Origin: M3007 sp044350415
Lineage (GTDB): Bacteria > Bacteroidota > Bacteroidia > Chitinophagales > Saprospiraceae
Direction of reading: 5' to 3'
Assembly: GCA_044350415.1 (NCBI GenBank)
Contig: JBILHQ010000020.1
Span: 1-43,700 of the forward strand
DNA: 43,700 bases
Positions 24,701-32,997 of the stretch are shown in pieces. Each line of letters starts with the position of its first letter. Position 1 is the stretch's first letter. The notes beneath the pieces were generated by a model, which had not been told where the DNA came from, did not search any database, and saw only the letters and a list, made by a program, of their open reading frames with translations. Made by a program: the position numbers and the translations under genes.

Positions 24701-27700
24701 ATTTCACCATGGATCAGCACACTGGTACCGGCACCAAAATTCATCCCGCTCCCGCTATCACCATTGCCATCGCCCACTAATTTTATGGATGCGCCCACCC
24801 GAAAGGTACATTCATTTTCCACAGTGGTATTAACGAGTTGCGGCAACATAATATTAATACTAAAGCCACCGATTTTGGCTCCGACTTCTGTTGGTGTCTC
24901 AAAAGTACCTCCCCTGAAATAGGGGGCCTGGTTGGATATTTTTACATTTTCGAACTTCATATCTGGGACATTAAACTTCGTATCTGTCCCCACATCGCCG
25001 TCGATAGTTACCATGCCTGAGAGCGTGGCTAAGATGGTAAATTTATCATTGGCATAAGTAATTTTTACGGACGAAGTATTCTTCAGGGTGGCCGTTCCTA
25101 CTAGGATATCCATTTTTTTGATATCGGCAGCGGGTTTAACGGAGAACTCATAGAGTTCACCAGCGTCGGTACTGATGATTTTTGCGTCATACCGGAAGCA
25201 GTCCTGCTCCGTTACCTGACCAGTATTATTGCCGGGTTGGCTGAACAACGGTACATGAAGCCAGCCACTAAAACCGCCGCCCTGTATTTTATTGGCCACT
25301 ACGGCAATCGTAACCTGGTCCATTGAAAATCCCCAGCCGTCCATATTGCCGTTAGACAGTGCAATAATCTGCGCATTGACTGTCACCAAACCAGTTAACC
25401 CGCGATCGTCGATAATCAGATTTTCGGCAGTAATCGAAACTGGCGTAGTGCTTTTGGTGAACTGTGGCGGAAGCGTCACCTTGAGCCGTTTCATAAAAAA
25501 GCCTTTCCATTGTGGACTGAACGAACTCCCGGAGCCGAACTCCGAGAAGTAATTGGTACTGATATTGGTAAACCCTGCGGGGTTAGCGATATCGCTGAAA
25601 TCGAGTGATGCCTGCTCCACTTCCCATTTAAAATCGGGATGTTTGGCAAGGGCAAATTTATCCATACTCAGCGTTGCGATAAATTCGCCCCATCCCTGCA
25701 TCGTGGCAGTGAAAGTGGCCTTTACCCGCTTCGTAAGATCTGGGTTTACGGTTAAATCAGGATTTAAAGGCAAAAGATATTCCCGGCAGAATTCCACTTC
25801 CGCTTTGATTCCCATTCCGGCAAATCCGTCGCAGCCCCACTCCACAAAAGTCGCGCTATCGCCCCCTTTGATAGTGAGTTTTGCTGCGTTGTTGAGGCGG
25901 ATAGCCACATCCGATTGCAGACTGAGTTTAGTATTGGCTGCGGCTAATCCACCTGCGGTGAAAGGCACATTCGTGGATTTGAAGACGATTTTTTGCCCTG
26001 TGCTGGGGATTTCGAGGATAAAATAAGCGTCTAACGTTCCGCCAACAGGGGTAAGGGTGATCTTGTCGAGCAGCATAGTGTAAGTGCGACCGCCCACTTC
26101 TTTTTCAATTCTGATGGGTAAGAGACTTTCGGGGTCTTCGCCTTCTACAGTCAACGCTTCATTCTGGTCACGCGCTTTGGCGATGGCATCGAGATAAAAG
26201 GCACGGTGTACGCCATCAATATATTCCCTTCCCTGAAGGAATTCAAATTTGAGTTCATCCTCACCGAGGTTGAAAGACTGCGCCACGAGGGAGCGTGTCA
26301 ATTCCTGGTCAGTGGTGCCTGCGGCTAAGTATGCGCCGTTTTTCCGTAAGGCATCTGTAGACGATGATGAAATTGTATTTGTGTTTTCGCAAAGATAACC
26401 AGGCCGCGATTGCCCTTCGACCTGTACCAAACCTCTTTCCTGCAATTCTTTAAATACCTCGTCGCTCACAAATGTTTTGATCCACTCACTTAATTTAGTT
26501 GGGTCAGCGGTGAATTCAGCCACCTGCTCTTTACTGAGACGTTCAATGGCTGCGAGTACATCCGGCACCAGGATATCGAGTCCGGTTTCCGTCTTGAAAT
26601 CAGCCAGAATCAGGGCAGTTTGTTTTAATCTGTATACTAATTTATCGCAATAATACAGTTCGATATGTTTGGATTCGATATCGACAATATTCGGCGAACG
26701 GTCTGGTACATTGACCTGAAGTGCGATTGGTTTTGAGATGAAGTTAAGGTTCATATCCTCGTTGAAAAAGATATCGTTCTCGCCGAAGAAATATTTCCTG
26801 TCTGTCGAATTCACCTTGGTGTTCAGGTCAGTTCGAATGGTACCACAGGTAGTGCGTTGGCTTGTCAGGGCTGTTTGATTAGTACCTTGTAATACTGTGA
26901 TAGCTGCTTCAACCACAGATCTGATATTGGGCGACGCCGTTTGGAGTGTTAACGCATAAGCGATTCCTTCCGGAGTTGTTTCACCCTGACCGTTACTGGA
27001 ATTATGCAGCCAGTAATATGGCCCCTGGGTTCCAGGGTCACATAAATTTCCGTCGGCATCCAAACCTTGTTGGTTGCAGCCTTGCTGGTTAAACTGCGTA
27101 CCAGTTTCAATATTATAACCATTGACATCGAAGCCATTAGGATCAAAATTGGGATCCACCGGGTCGCCGGGCTGCCAGTTAGTGTATGGCGGTTCCTGGA
27201 CATACTCGCCATCTTCATTAAACCCATTGACAATCGCCGGAGGTTCGGGCAGGCAGATTTCTCCACCTATCTGCACGCTTCCGGCAGCAGGCATAACGAA
27301 GTTGGGGTCGGGCACAGCACTGAGCGAGCCAAGTGTGATTTTTTTATCACTGTTGACATTGATACCGCTAAAATCCACATATACCACCTTATTGCCAAAA
27401 GGTAACCGCACTTTGCCTCGACCGGAGAATGTACCATTGGAGCCGGAAACATTTTTGAGCAGCATCGGAAAACCAGCTATCTCCATTGTTTGCCCCGGTA
27501 CAGCGGCACTTAATGGTGTTGAATTGGTAATAACAGGAGGGGTATAGGGCGTTCCACAAGGAACAGGCAATACAGGAACTTCTTCGTCTTCCCCTGTATT
27601 CTCAGGAATATTTTCTACAATATTGATCGTTTGAACATACGTGGCACTGTTTCCACACGCATCTGTAGCCACCCAGGTTCTTGTAATTGTTTTGTTGCAG

Positions 27701-28854
27701 CCTGTAAGGTTAACGGTTTGCTCAGAAGAGGTGATAGTAACGCTGCTGCAATTGTCTATTGCTGTCGGAAATTCCTCCAGAATATTGTCTGTACATTCAA
27801 TAGTGGCATTGTTGGGCGGAACATCTACAAACGTCGGTGCCTGATGGTCGACAAATGAAATCATCTGATTAATCGTGGAGGAACGACCACAGTCATCTAC
27901 CGCCAGCCAGGTGCGCAATATTTGCTGGTTACAACCGCTTCCCAATGCCTGATCGGTAAATGTTACCCTTGGCACCGTACATCCGCCGCTGACAATAGGG
28001 AAAGGCATTTCTACAGGTCTTGGTGTACTGCAATCCATGGTAATGGGCTGTAACCGAACTGTAAAAACCGGCCCAACAAAATTAGTTCCCATGGTAGGCG
28101 TATCATTAAGAGGGATGGTACAGGTTTTAACCAACTGTCCGTTGGCGTCACGCATTTCCCATACCACTTCCAATTGGTACAAAGTATTGGCCATTAGCCC
28201 ATTAAGGCGAATAGGGCCGTTTAAATTGGCAAAAGGAGTCGAAACAGATTCCCAATTGCTGGCAGGGCTGCCGTTTTCTAAACGCCGGTATCGAATAATA
28301 ACCTGGTGATCAGGGTATTGTGCCAGTGCTAATGCCGGAAGTTTGGGCAGTTTGATATCAATAAAATAAGCACCACGTTCCCCGGTTGCTATACCTTGTA
28401 AAGCTTTACAAAGGTCGTTTTCAAGTTCCGGATCACAAATTGCCTGTTCCTCTGCAAGACTGAGGGTCCGGATAGTGCCCAGTCCAAGCACGTTGGATTG
28501 GGATTCGGTGCCACACAATTTGGTAATACGGACGATGTACCTGGTAGCGGGCTTTAATCCCGTAATCTCTCCGGATTCACCGGATTCAAATACCTTATAC
28601 ACATAATTGCTGGTCGGGTGCTCCGCCCAGGCCAGTTGGATCCTGTTTCCGTTCGCAATGTTGGCGGCGTCCCAGTTGACTGTAATTTTTGATGAAAGGA
28701 TAGTAGATACTTTAGTCCCTGAGGGAGGCGTGCATCCATTTTGGGCATTGGCGGCAGGCAACTGGAAAAAAGTCAGTAAGATTGCCAATAATCCGTACCG
28801 AATAACATTTTGATAAGAATGCCGGACGATTGCAGGTGTGTTGTAAGTCATCAT
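21712..28854 (-). CDS. 2380-aa secreted surface protein (FN3, HYR-like, large beta-rich body)
   Basis: Signal peptide ends near residue 38 (PAANAQ). An FN3 domain at about 41-130 (KITVNWDAANIANG ... GLKPATRYIVRITKLC) is followed by another FN3-like segment to about 270. Two HYR-like domains with conserved Cys and CG motifs lie at about 275-415 (RTWLAVDDCGRSST, RTWVATDACGNSAT). A very long beta-rich region follows, with repeated Gly-rich strands. Late Ig-like parts include TVYFRTSTFNKFAEKL around 2130. No T9SS sorting domain at the C terminus (MPVYFKNFSNN). It may belong to the 'TANFOR'-type long exoproteins of Bacteroidota, which I can only suggest. It lies 27 bp upstream of the toxin, so it is a candidate carrier or docking partner. 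Confidence 0.88.
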   Translation of the reverse strand: MMTYNTPAIVRHSYQNVIRYGLLAILLTFFQLPAANAQNGCTPPSGTKVSTILSSKITVNWDAANIANGNRIQLAWAEHPTSNYVYKVFESGESGEITGLKPATRYIVRITKLCGTESQSNVLGLGTIRTLSLAEEQAICDPELENDLCKALQGIATGERGAYFIDIKLPKLPALALAQYPDHQVIIRYRRLENGSPASNWESVSTPFANLNGPIRLNGLMANTLYQLEVVWEMRDANGQLVKTCTIPLNDTPTMGTNFVGPVFTVRLQPITMDCSTPRPVEMPFPIVSGGCTVPRVTFTDQALGSGCNQQILRTWLAVDDCGRSSTINQMISFVDHQAPTFVDVPPNNATIECTDNILEEFPTAIDNCSSVTITSSEQTVNLTGCNKTITRTWVATDACGNSATYVQTINIVENIPENTGEDEEVPVLPVPCGTPYTPPVITNSTPLSAAVPGQTMEIAGFPMLLKNVSGSNGTFSGRGKVRLPFGNKVVYVDFSGINVNSDKKITLGSLSAVPDPNFVMPAAGSVQIGGEICLPEPPAIVNGFNEDGEYVQEPPYTNWQPGDPVDPNFDPNGFDVNGYNIETGTQFNQQGCNQQGLDADGNLCDPGTQGPYYWLHNSSNGQGETTPEGIAYALTLQTASPNIRSVVEAAITVLQGTNQTALTSQRTTCGTIRTDLNTKVNSTDRKYFFGENDIFFNEDMNLNFISKPIALQVNVPDRSPNIVDIESKHIELYYCDKLVYRLKQTALILADFKTETGLDILVPDVLAAIERLSKEQVAEFTADPTKLSEWIKTFVSDEVFKELQERGLVQVEGQSRPGYLCENTNTISSSSTDALRKNGAYLAAGTTDQELTRSLVAQSFNLGEDELKFEFLQGREYIDGVHRAFYLDAIAKARDQNEALTVEGEDPESLLPIRIEKEVGGRTYTMLLDKITLTPVGGTLDAYFILEIPSTGQKIVFKSTNVPFTAGGLAAANTKLSLQSDVAIRLNNAAKLTIKGGDSATFVEWGCDGFAGMGIKAEVEFCREYLLPLNPDLTVNPDLTKRVKATFTATMQGWGEFIATLSMDKFALAKHPDFKWEVEQASLDFSDIANPAGFTNISTNYFSEFGSGSSFSPQWKGFFMKRLKVTLPPQFTKSTTPVSITAENLIIDDRGLTGLVTVNAQIIALSNGNMDGWGFSMDQVTIAVVANKIQGGGFSGWLHVPLFSQPGNNTGQVTEQDCFRYDAKIISTDAGELYEFSVKPAADIKKMDILVGTATLKNTSSVKITYANDKFTILATLSGMVTIDGDVGTDTKFNVPDMKFENVKISNQAPYFRGGTFETPTEVGAKIGGFSINIMLPQLVNTTVENECTFRVGASIKLVGDGNGDSGSGMNFGAGTSVLIHGEMVTVGGRQRWKYKDYDVEQINVNASFKGVDALKGSIIWYKNDPVFGKGFRGRVAITFSGLNKSGSGGFGVEALAQFGKINDYKYFFVDALVSLSPGIDLGGLQIRGFGGGCYYHMDRDSNAFAGIDHAANAFALPNGLGVSLSGIKYTPSPAIGLGIKATIIVATSGNDQIFNGGATFEIRFNAPAYGGGIKDIALYGSARIMAPIQFGTSALFNSSPTAEAPVSASFAITYVFATRTLHGELAVFANVENAFTGAGPNNALGKAVLHFDPEKWYINIGTPSERLGVKVSIPIGSTTVELATVKAYFCVGTGIPAMPPLPAYVQQMTGASNFMANESRRASGRGFALGESIELHTPRLEFLIFYGKLDAGIGFDVMLQQYEGITCSNNNNKPLGINGWYASGQAWAYIDADLGVTYKNKEFPIMKIGAAAALQVKLPNPFWARGAVGGEYRILGGLVHGNCNFKFTLGKNCDDSSEESSAQYVKLIEDILPGDKAENVEVNIKPTVYFGVPAAGSFTVYADDGTEEVYTTVLEQIELKKADGTIVPMFTEAGSGNERSGSISVSDVDQHTRTFLLPNFLEGNTTYEFTVSIELRHDGDSIKAETKTVVFTTGPSPNVIPPSNVRSSYPQNGMYNLYKGETNKGYIELRDGQPEILTGANLAVGFVTKNQGLQALVPATAWPGGKMIEFELPAGLAPNQVYRMDLMLLAEEITLAGTGGSSSKFGNGGTAENPGGGPIVTNVDRSLYTVYFRTSTFNKFAEKLNYFKTNAVKSSLSGELLLTASMEPFDALELYGENNVQPLIPILHGDNSLISDIQKYYDALRFTRNFKPYGQGNLPSDYILCKVNGETVLPRVDIELYNSAAPGITNANVEIRNKLFSTTRSDFQGFASQLSYAIMDECNDIATAGNGNANLTVSCIPASFTVPNSPHCCESQIFLDILNEPGTNGTLLRQLYSLSGNIKPLANTEYSFYFGYHLPNGQKTTEGMPVYFKNFSNN

Positions 28855-28906
28855 TTTGTATGTTGTTAGTATGTATTCTTTAGTCGAAGCAATAGAAGGT
28901 TATTCA

Positions 28907-28924
28907 GCGGTGTACAGACACCGC
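28907..28924. promoter_or_regulatory. Hairpin in the leader of the 2380-aa gene
   Basis: GCGGTGT, ACAG loop, ACACCGC: a perfect 7-bp stem about 55 bp upstream of the 2380-aa start codon. On the + strand it is followed by CGTTTT. It could be a leader structure for the - strand mRNA or a weak + strand terminator. Confidence 0.4.
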
Positions 28925-29062
28925 CGTTTTGGATGATTGAATCAACAATCGTAATTTTTTAATTACAGCACTCTAAAAAATGGCTGCTCGTGATAAGGCT
29001 GTAAAGGTGAAATGTTTTTTTACAATTCAACTGTTAAATGTGACGGATATGCAGTATAAACT

Positions 29063-29094
29063 AACCGTCGTGTCGTTTTGAGCAACCGTCGTGT
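29063..29094. promoter_or_regulatory. Direct repeat AACCGTCGTGT x2, 21-bp period
   Basis: AACCGTCGTGT occurs at 29063-29073 and 29084-29094. Two direct half sites with a 21-bp period are the geometry used by LytTR-type response regulators, which are abundant in Bacteroidota. The half sites fit the general LytTR consensus only in part. It sits about midway between the divergent genes. Confidence 0.4.
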
Positions 29095-29694
29095 AAATTC
29101 AGTACTCAACATTCTTCTTTCCATTGATAAAAGTGTGCATTTATGAAGCCATAGAAATACCGTTCAGGAGCTGTTATGCGCCTGTCAGGAAAATACGTAA
29201 GTGAATAATGGGCTTTCAAATCCCGGGCACACTACCTCTAAGAGCAATGAACCAAAAACAGAAACTTGAAAGCACAAAAGGTGCTTGCGTTAAAAAATAA
29301 AAAACAATGAGATTGCCGGTAAGCGATCTGCTTGGTTGTTTTTATGGGGGATTAAAAATAGAGGAAGTGAAACCGGAAGAGCGAACTGTTTCGCCAGGAA
29401 AATGATACGTTATACTAAAAGAAGATGGTTTCTTTCCAGCGACAAAAATATAACAGTTTTTTATTTATACAAAATTTATCAAATAAATAATAAATTTATT
29501 TTTTGAAGATGGAAATTGGAATCCCTTTCGAGCACTGTATTTAAAGATCACTCATTAGCGGAACTGCGAAGGGCATTGTCCGTATTCTCACTGCAACGCA
29601 CTGCACTTTTCCACCGCCCCCTAAAATCCCCCCCTATACTTGCACCTACATTCCTGCAACACACATACTACAAACAAAAAACAAACATTTCACT

Positions 29695-30396
29695 ATGTTC
29701 ACACCGCAAAATTTACCCGGCGACCTGGTCAAGGCCATCAATGCGGGCCTTGGATCACTCAAAGTGGCGACACCTACCGATAAGGTGGGGATTGTGAGCG
29801 ATGCCGTTGCCACACCGCAGCGCACGCCCGATGGTTCTCCGATTTTCGGCCAGGTTGCTGTGCCGCAAGGCGCTCCGGTCGAGCCGTTTATCCGTTTGCT
29901 GATCGACACGTCGGCGTACAATGAAAGTGTCACTAATATCGAATGTATGCTGGGCGATGCCAATCAGGTGCATGCCAATGGCTGTTTTACCTGCGGCGCT
30001 TCGGGCAATTTGATAGATCCGATTATCGGCAGTCCGACCTGCAACCAGTACGAGACCTTTTTGCAAAAACTCTGCAACCAGCCGTACACGTTTGCTGCCC
30101 TCGATATCGAGGTGAAAAAAGCCGCGACGAATAGTTCGGCGGGTTCTACACTGGAACTGCCCGAAGCGGTATCGTATTCCCGGCGCAATATCCTGGGCGA
30201 TGGCCCGGTAGGTAATATCCAGGTGTCGATTTACGAAAACCGCGAAAAATTCCCCCTCCAGGACAAAAAGTATGTTTCCGTTCCGCTGCAAAATATCGAG
30301 GCGCGCTTCGACAGCAGCACCCTCTGGAAATTCACCAATCTGCGCGGCGGCCGGGTGTACACCGTGACCCTGTTCACCGGTACTGTCCAAGGCTAA
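29695..30396 (+). CDS. Candidate main structural protein of the block C element
   Basis: 233 aa, no signal peptide, no TM. Mixed alpha/beta with a beta-rich C-terminal half (NIQVSIYENREKFPLQDKKY ... GGRVYTVTLFTGTVQG). It contains five to six Cys, several in close pairs (IECMLG, GCFTCGASG, SPTCNQYETFLQKLCNQ). It is the first gene of a long, tightly packed + strand operon of small membrane proteins and fibre-like proteins, the position often held by a capsid or coat protein. I do not recognise a capsid fold from sequence, so this is inference. Start: ATTTCACTATG, in line with the CACTATG leader of other genes in this block. Confidence 0.75.
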   Translation: MFTPQNLPGDLVKAINAGLGSLKVATPTDKVGIVSDAVATPQRTPDGSPIFGQVAVPQGAPVEPFIRLLIDTSAYNESVTNIECMLGDANQVHANGCFTCGASGNLIDPIIGSPTCNQYETFLQKLCNQPYTFAALDIEVKKAATNSSAGSTLELPEAVSYSRRNILGDGPVGNIQVSIYENREKFPLQDKKYVSVPLQNIEARFDSSTLWKFTNLRGGRVYTVTLFTGTVQG

Positions 30397-30415
30397 TTGA
30401 GTAAGAGACCTGGGT

Positions 30416-30859
30416 ATGAACATCGTAGAACTGATCCAAAAGATCGTCAGTAACAACCCATCGGGCGTGTATGCCAATTTGGTGAAGGAGGGCAAAATGC
30501 TGCCCGGACTTAATCCGTCTTTGGAGGACGTGATTACGGCCGTGCAGCACGAAATCCAGTATGGCCATCCCGAGACCAAAGGCGCTTTTTTGCTGCGTGT
30601 TTTTGATGTTCCGGTGCAAACCAATGGCCTTTATGCTTCGGACCTGTTCGGCCTGCAAAACGCTACCGGTAAAAGCCCGGTAATGGTGCTTTCTGATCAG
30701 TTCGCGGTCGAAAGTAACAGTTTTAGCGGCATAACTGCGATCACCCGCAGCGTGGGCAGTATCCCGCTGATCAACTGGGTGCTTTTCGGACTGATGCTGA
30801 TCGGACTGGTGGTTGTGTTGAGGTTCTTTGGCAGGCTAGTCAGTAAGATTTTGGAGTAA
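30416..30859 (+). CDS. Tail-anchored protein, possible membrane-linked structural protein
   Basis: 147 aa: a soluble N-terminal part (1-110) and one strongly hydrophobic TM segment at about 116-138 (LINWVLFGLMLIGLVVVLRF), with a short basic tail. No signal peptide, so the N terminus is predicted cytoplasmic. It begins 19 bp after the candidate structural protein. The topology resembles the tail-anchored 279-aa protein of block A. No family recognised. Confidence 0.75.
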   Translation: MNIVELIQKIVSNNPSGVYANLVKEGKMLPGLNPSLEDVITAVQHEIQYGHPETKGAFLLRVFDVPVQTNGLYASDLFGLQNATGKSPVMVLSDQFAVESNSFSGITAITRSVGSIPLINWVLFGLMLIGLVVVLRFFGRLVSKILE

Positions 30860-30892
30860 CTATTTTATCACCATCTAACGCATTCAAACACT

Positions 30893-31078
30893 ATGAAAAA
30901 ATATCCCCGTTGGGCTTTTTTGATTGCCGGTGTCATTGCCACCGTGGCTGTCCTGTATTTCTGGGGCAAGCATAATATGAAAAAACAGGCGAAGGCGGCA
31001 GGCGCGGCGCCGGTTATTGAACCTGCAGCGTCTGAAGCCAAGAAAATTTCTTTGGCTGGACCGGTTGTCCGACTGTAA
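30893..31078 (+). CDS. 61-aa one-TM protein
   Basis: N-terminal basic residues then a TM helix at about 7-24 (WAFLIAGVIATVAVLYFW), followed by a Lys- and Ala-rich tail (KHNMKKQAKAAGAAP). The size and layout (short N terminus, one helix, basic Ala-rich segment) are like small coat or minor membrane proteins of phages. The leader reads CAAACACTATG. Confidence 0.7.
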   Translation: MKKYPRWAFLIAGVIATVAVLYFWGKHNMKKQAKAAGAAPVIEPAASEAKKISLAGPVVRL

Positions 31079-31106
31079 ACGTAGGTGAACAAAGCAAATT
31101 ACCGGT

Positions 31107-31553
31107 ATGCAGTACGCCCTCCTTTTTCAGTTTTTGAGTAAAAACATCAAATGGTTTTTGATCGCAGGAGCTGTATTGGGAATCTACTTTGCTTTTAAAC
31201 CGTTGTGGTTCCGGGTTTTCGGACAAGTGCCGGAAGATGCGCAGTACCAAAAGGGAGGAGGCGATGTGACGACGGCATTTGAAGCGAACGCCAAAAATAA
31301 GGTCATGCAGATCCGAAAGGGTATTCATGATGATGCCTGGTTGGGAAGCGATCTTCGGTGTAATACCCTCGGTGATGTGATGTCGTACAATGACAATGAA
31401 CTTCGGCTGATCCACAACAACTATAAAAACAGATATGGAATTACATTGTATTCAGATTTGAACAATATCGTTAGTGATGGCTGCTCCAATCCGTTTTCAA
31501 TCGAAATTACTATTCTCCTGAAAGAAAAACTATCAAAATTGGGTACTGTATGA
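31107..31553 (+). CDS. TM-anchored protein with small annexin-like helical domain (paralogue 1)
   Basis: 148 aa. TM helix at about 15-33 (WFLIAGAVLGIYFAFKPLW). The C-terminal domain at about 75-148 contains SDLRCNTLGDVMSYNDNELR, then YKNRYGITLYSDL and DGC. The same pattern (C-x6-D-x-E-[LV]...Y...L..dI...GC) recurs in the next two larger proteins. It recalls one annexin-type helical repeat, as seen in some Bacteroidota phage-like proteins, but the similarity is weak. Its TGA overlaps the next ATG by 4 nt. Confidence 0.7.
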   Translation: MQYALLFQFLSKNIKWFLIAGAVLGIYFAFKPLWFRVFGQVPEDAQYQKGGGDVTTAFEANAKNKVMQIRKGIHDDAWLGSDLRCNTLGDVMSYNDNELRLIHNNYKNRYGITLYSDLNNIVSDGCSNPFSIEITILLKEKLSKLGTV

Positions 31554-31762
31554 CACCATCTGTTATCGTCAACGATATTGGTACTGTCAGCCTTCGTACT
31601 ATGCTCAATGCCATATTGGTATTACTGGTAGTTGCAATTGTCGGTTCAATCATTTTCAGGTACGGCAGAAAAACATTCCAAACGATTTATCGCGAGCCGG
31701 GGCAGTGCGCACCGGATGATTATTATGCTTACAAAGACCCGAATATCCATGCCGATTGTTAA
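31550..31762 (+). CDS. 70-aa one-TM protein
   Basis: The ATG overlaps the preceding TGA (ATGA). A TM helix spans about residues 17-37 (LNAILVLLVVAIVGSIIFRY), then a short hydrophilic tail with two Cys (GQCAPDD and the C-terminal HADC). No family recognised. It is inserted between two members of the annexin-like paralogue set. Confidence 0.65.
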   Translation: MTPSVIVNDIGTVSLRTMLNAILVLLVVAIVGSIIFRYGRKTFQTIYREPGQCAPDDYYAYKDPNIHADC

Positions 31763-31772
31763 GCCGACCGCT

Positions 31773-32285
31773 ATGAATACCGGTCGGATCATAGCCTGGT
31801 CAGTACTCGGAATTGGCGTTGTGCTGGTGGTTATCGCCGTGGTTTACTTTGTAAGACGGGCCATTGCCAATGCAAAAGCGACTGCGGAAGTGGACAAACT
31901 GATGAAGGGACAAACTAATGTATCCGGTAATCCGGTGGTGGTCACCGTTCCCGGAACGAATCCGGTACCAACGGGCGCCAACGGTGCTCCGGTGATGAAT
32001 CCACCGGCGCAATTACCCGAATGGTTGGTGGCGCTGCTTTGGAAAGCCAATGACGCAAGTGATGGAACCTTTAACGATGGTTATCAATGCGAAGTGAGCA
32101 ACAATATTGTGACGCGAAATGATGAACAGGTTAGGCAATTGGTAGCGGTGTATAAAGAATGGTACGGAAGATCCTTAAAAAGTGATATTCAAAAATGGAA
32201 GTGGTGCGGCGGTATAGGACTGGATCTGTTTTTCGGTTGTCCTAACACCTGCGCCATCGTCATTCAGCGATTAGACAAACTATGA
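31773..32285 (+). CDS. TM-anchored protein with small annexin-like helical domain (paralogue 2)
   Basis: 170 aa from ATG 31773, chosen because it carries the GACCGCTATG leader; an ATG at 31749 inside the previous gene is the alternative. TM at about 5-25 (AWSVLGIGVVLVVIAVVYFV). A Pro/Gly/Val-rich linker (40-75) leads to the C-terminal domain (about 80-170), with YQCEVSNNIVTRNDEQVRQL, EWYGRSLKSDIQKW and CGG. Homologous by eye to the proteins at 31107 and 32282. The TGA overlaps the next ATG. Confidence 0.7.
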   Translation: MNTGRIIAWSVLGIGVVLVVIAVVYFVRRAIANAKATAEVDKLMKGQTNVSGNPVVVTVPGTNPVPTGANGAPVMNPPAQLPEWLVALLWKANDASDGTFNDGYQCEVSNNIVTRNDEQVRQLVAVYKEWYGRSLKSDIQKWKWCGGIGLDLFFGCPNTCAIVIQRLDKL

Positions 32286-32755
32286 ACGCAACAGTAACCA
32301 CAGGCCTGGAGCCATTGATTACCCGGCGAAGTTGGCGCATCATTATCCTGCTGTTGGCTGGGTTGACGGTCATTCTGCTTGCGCTTTGGGTCATTCGATA
32401 CGCCCGAAATGCTTTTGCTCCAGCGGGAAAAGGAAGGTCGGATACCAAGCCGGACGGCACGCCGACTTATATCCCCAGCAGCGTCGATCAATCCTATATA
32501 GAACGGATGACGCTGATGGTGTATGAGGTGAATAAAGGCGAGGAGTATTCCGGGTTCAGCAGTAAACGCTGTGAAATATCCAATAATATCCTGGGTATGC
32601 GCGACGAAGAAGTAGCGGCATTGAGTATCATGTTGCAACAAAAATACCAACTGCGGTTGGGTGCTGCGATTGGCCGCTGGAAAGGGGATGGCTGTTTTAG
32701 TAGTTGGCTGGGCGGCGAGATCGACAAACTCAAAAACAAAGTCAAAAATTACTGA
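32282..32755 (+). CDS. TM-anchored protein with small annexin-like helical domain (paralogue 3)
   Basis: 157 aa. TM at about 20-40 (IIILLLAGLTVILLALWVI). The C-terminal domain at about 70-157 has KRCEISNNILGMRDEEVAAL, KYQLRLGAAIGRW and DGCF, so it matches paralogue 2 most closely (CE[VI]SNNI). Overlaps at both ends (ATGA at the start, TGATG at the end) show tight translational coupling. Confidence 0.7.
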   Translation: MNATVTTGLEPLITRRSWRIIILLLAGLTVILLALWVIRYARNAFAPAGKGRSDTKPDGTPTYIPSSVDQSYIERMTLMVYEVNKGEEYSGFSSKRCEISNNILGMRDEEVAALSIMLQQKYQLRLGAAIGRWKGDGCFSSWLGGEIDKLKNKVKNY

Positions 32756-32871
32756 TGCATACAAAAGCGCTCTACTGGATAGTCATTAATGTGGTTAGTA
32801 CCATCGTTGCGACAATAATTCTGCACTACACCTTTCAGTGGCTTTCCGGTAAAAAACAACAAACTATTTAA
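32755..32871 (+). CDS. 38-aa one-TM miniprotein
   Basis: Starts at the A of the preceding TGA (TGATG). The product MHTKALYWIVINVVSTIVAT... has a TM helix filling residues about 6-27 and a basic tail KKQQ. It is plausible as a gene because of the exact coupling and its fit with the run of miniproteins. Confidence 0.55.
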   Translation: MHTKALYWIVINVVSTIVATIILHYTFQWLSGKKQQTI

Positions 32872-32883
32872 ACAAAACACGCT

Positions 32884-32997
32884 ATGAAAAAACAATTTGG
32901 TACACTGCCGCTTTGGGCTGCAGTACTCATCATCGGCACTGTTGTAGCCGTTTCGGTAGCATTGGTCAATTGGGCTGATAAAGCCAAAACTGCGTAA
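32884..32997 (+). CDS. 37-aa one-TM miniprotein
   Basis: Begins MKKQFGTLPLWAAVLIIGTV after the leader ACACGCTATG, with a TM at about 9-28 and a charged tail. Its TAA overlaps the next ATG (TAATG). The leader and the coupling are the evidence that it is translated. Confidence 0.6.
   Translation: MKKQFGTLPLWAAVLIIGTVVAVSVALVNWADKAKTA

Larger units (their letters stand above)
28855..29694. other. 840-bp divergent intergenic region between blocks B and C
   Basis: It separates the - strand 2380-aa gene from the + strand structural operon. It contains a hairpin at 28907-28924, a direct repeat AACCGTCGTGT at 29063 and 29084, a small hairpin AAGCAC/GTGCTT near 29268-29284, and an AT-rich palindrome AAATTTAT...ATAAATTT at 29472-29497 followed by TTTATTTTTTG, close to the Bacteroidota -7 element. 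No convincing gene. Confidence 0.5.

Noticed and set aside
29308..29406. 32-aa + strand ORF beginning MRLPVSDLLGCFYGG
   Set aside because: Isolated in the intergenic region, no TM, no coupling, no leader motif; too little to support.
29755..30624. 289-aa - strand frame
   Set aside because: Antisense to two well-packed + strand genes, with no start context and basic low-quality composition.
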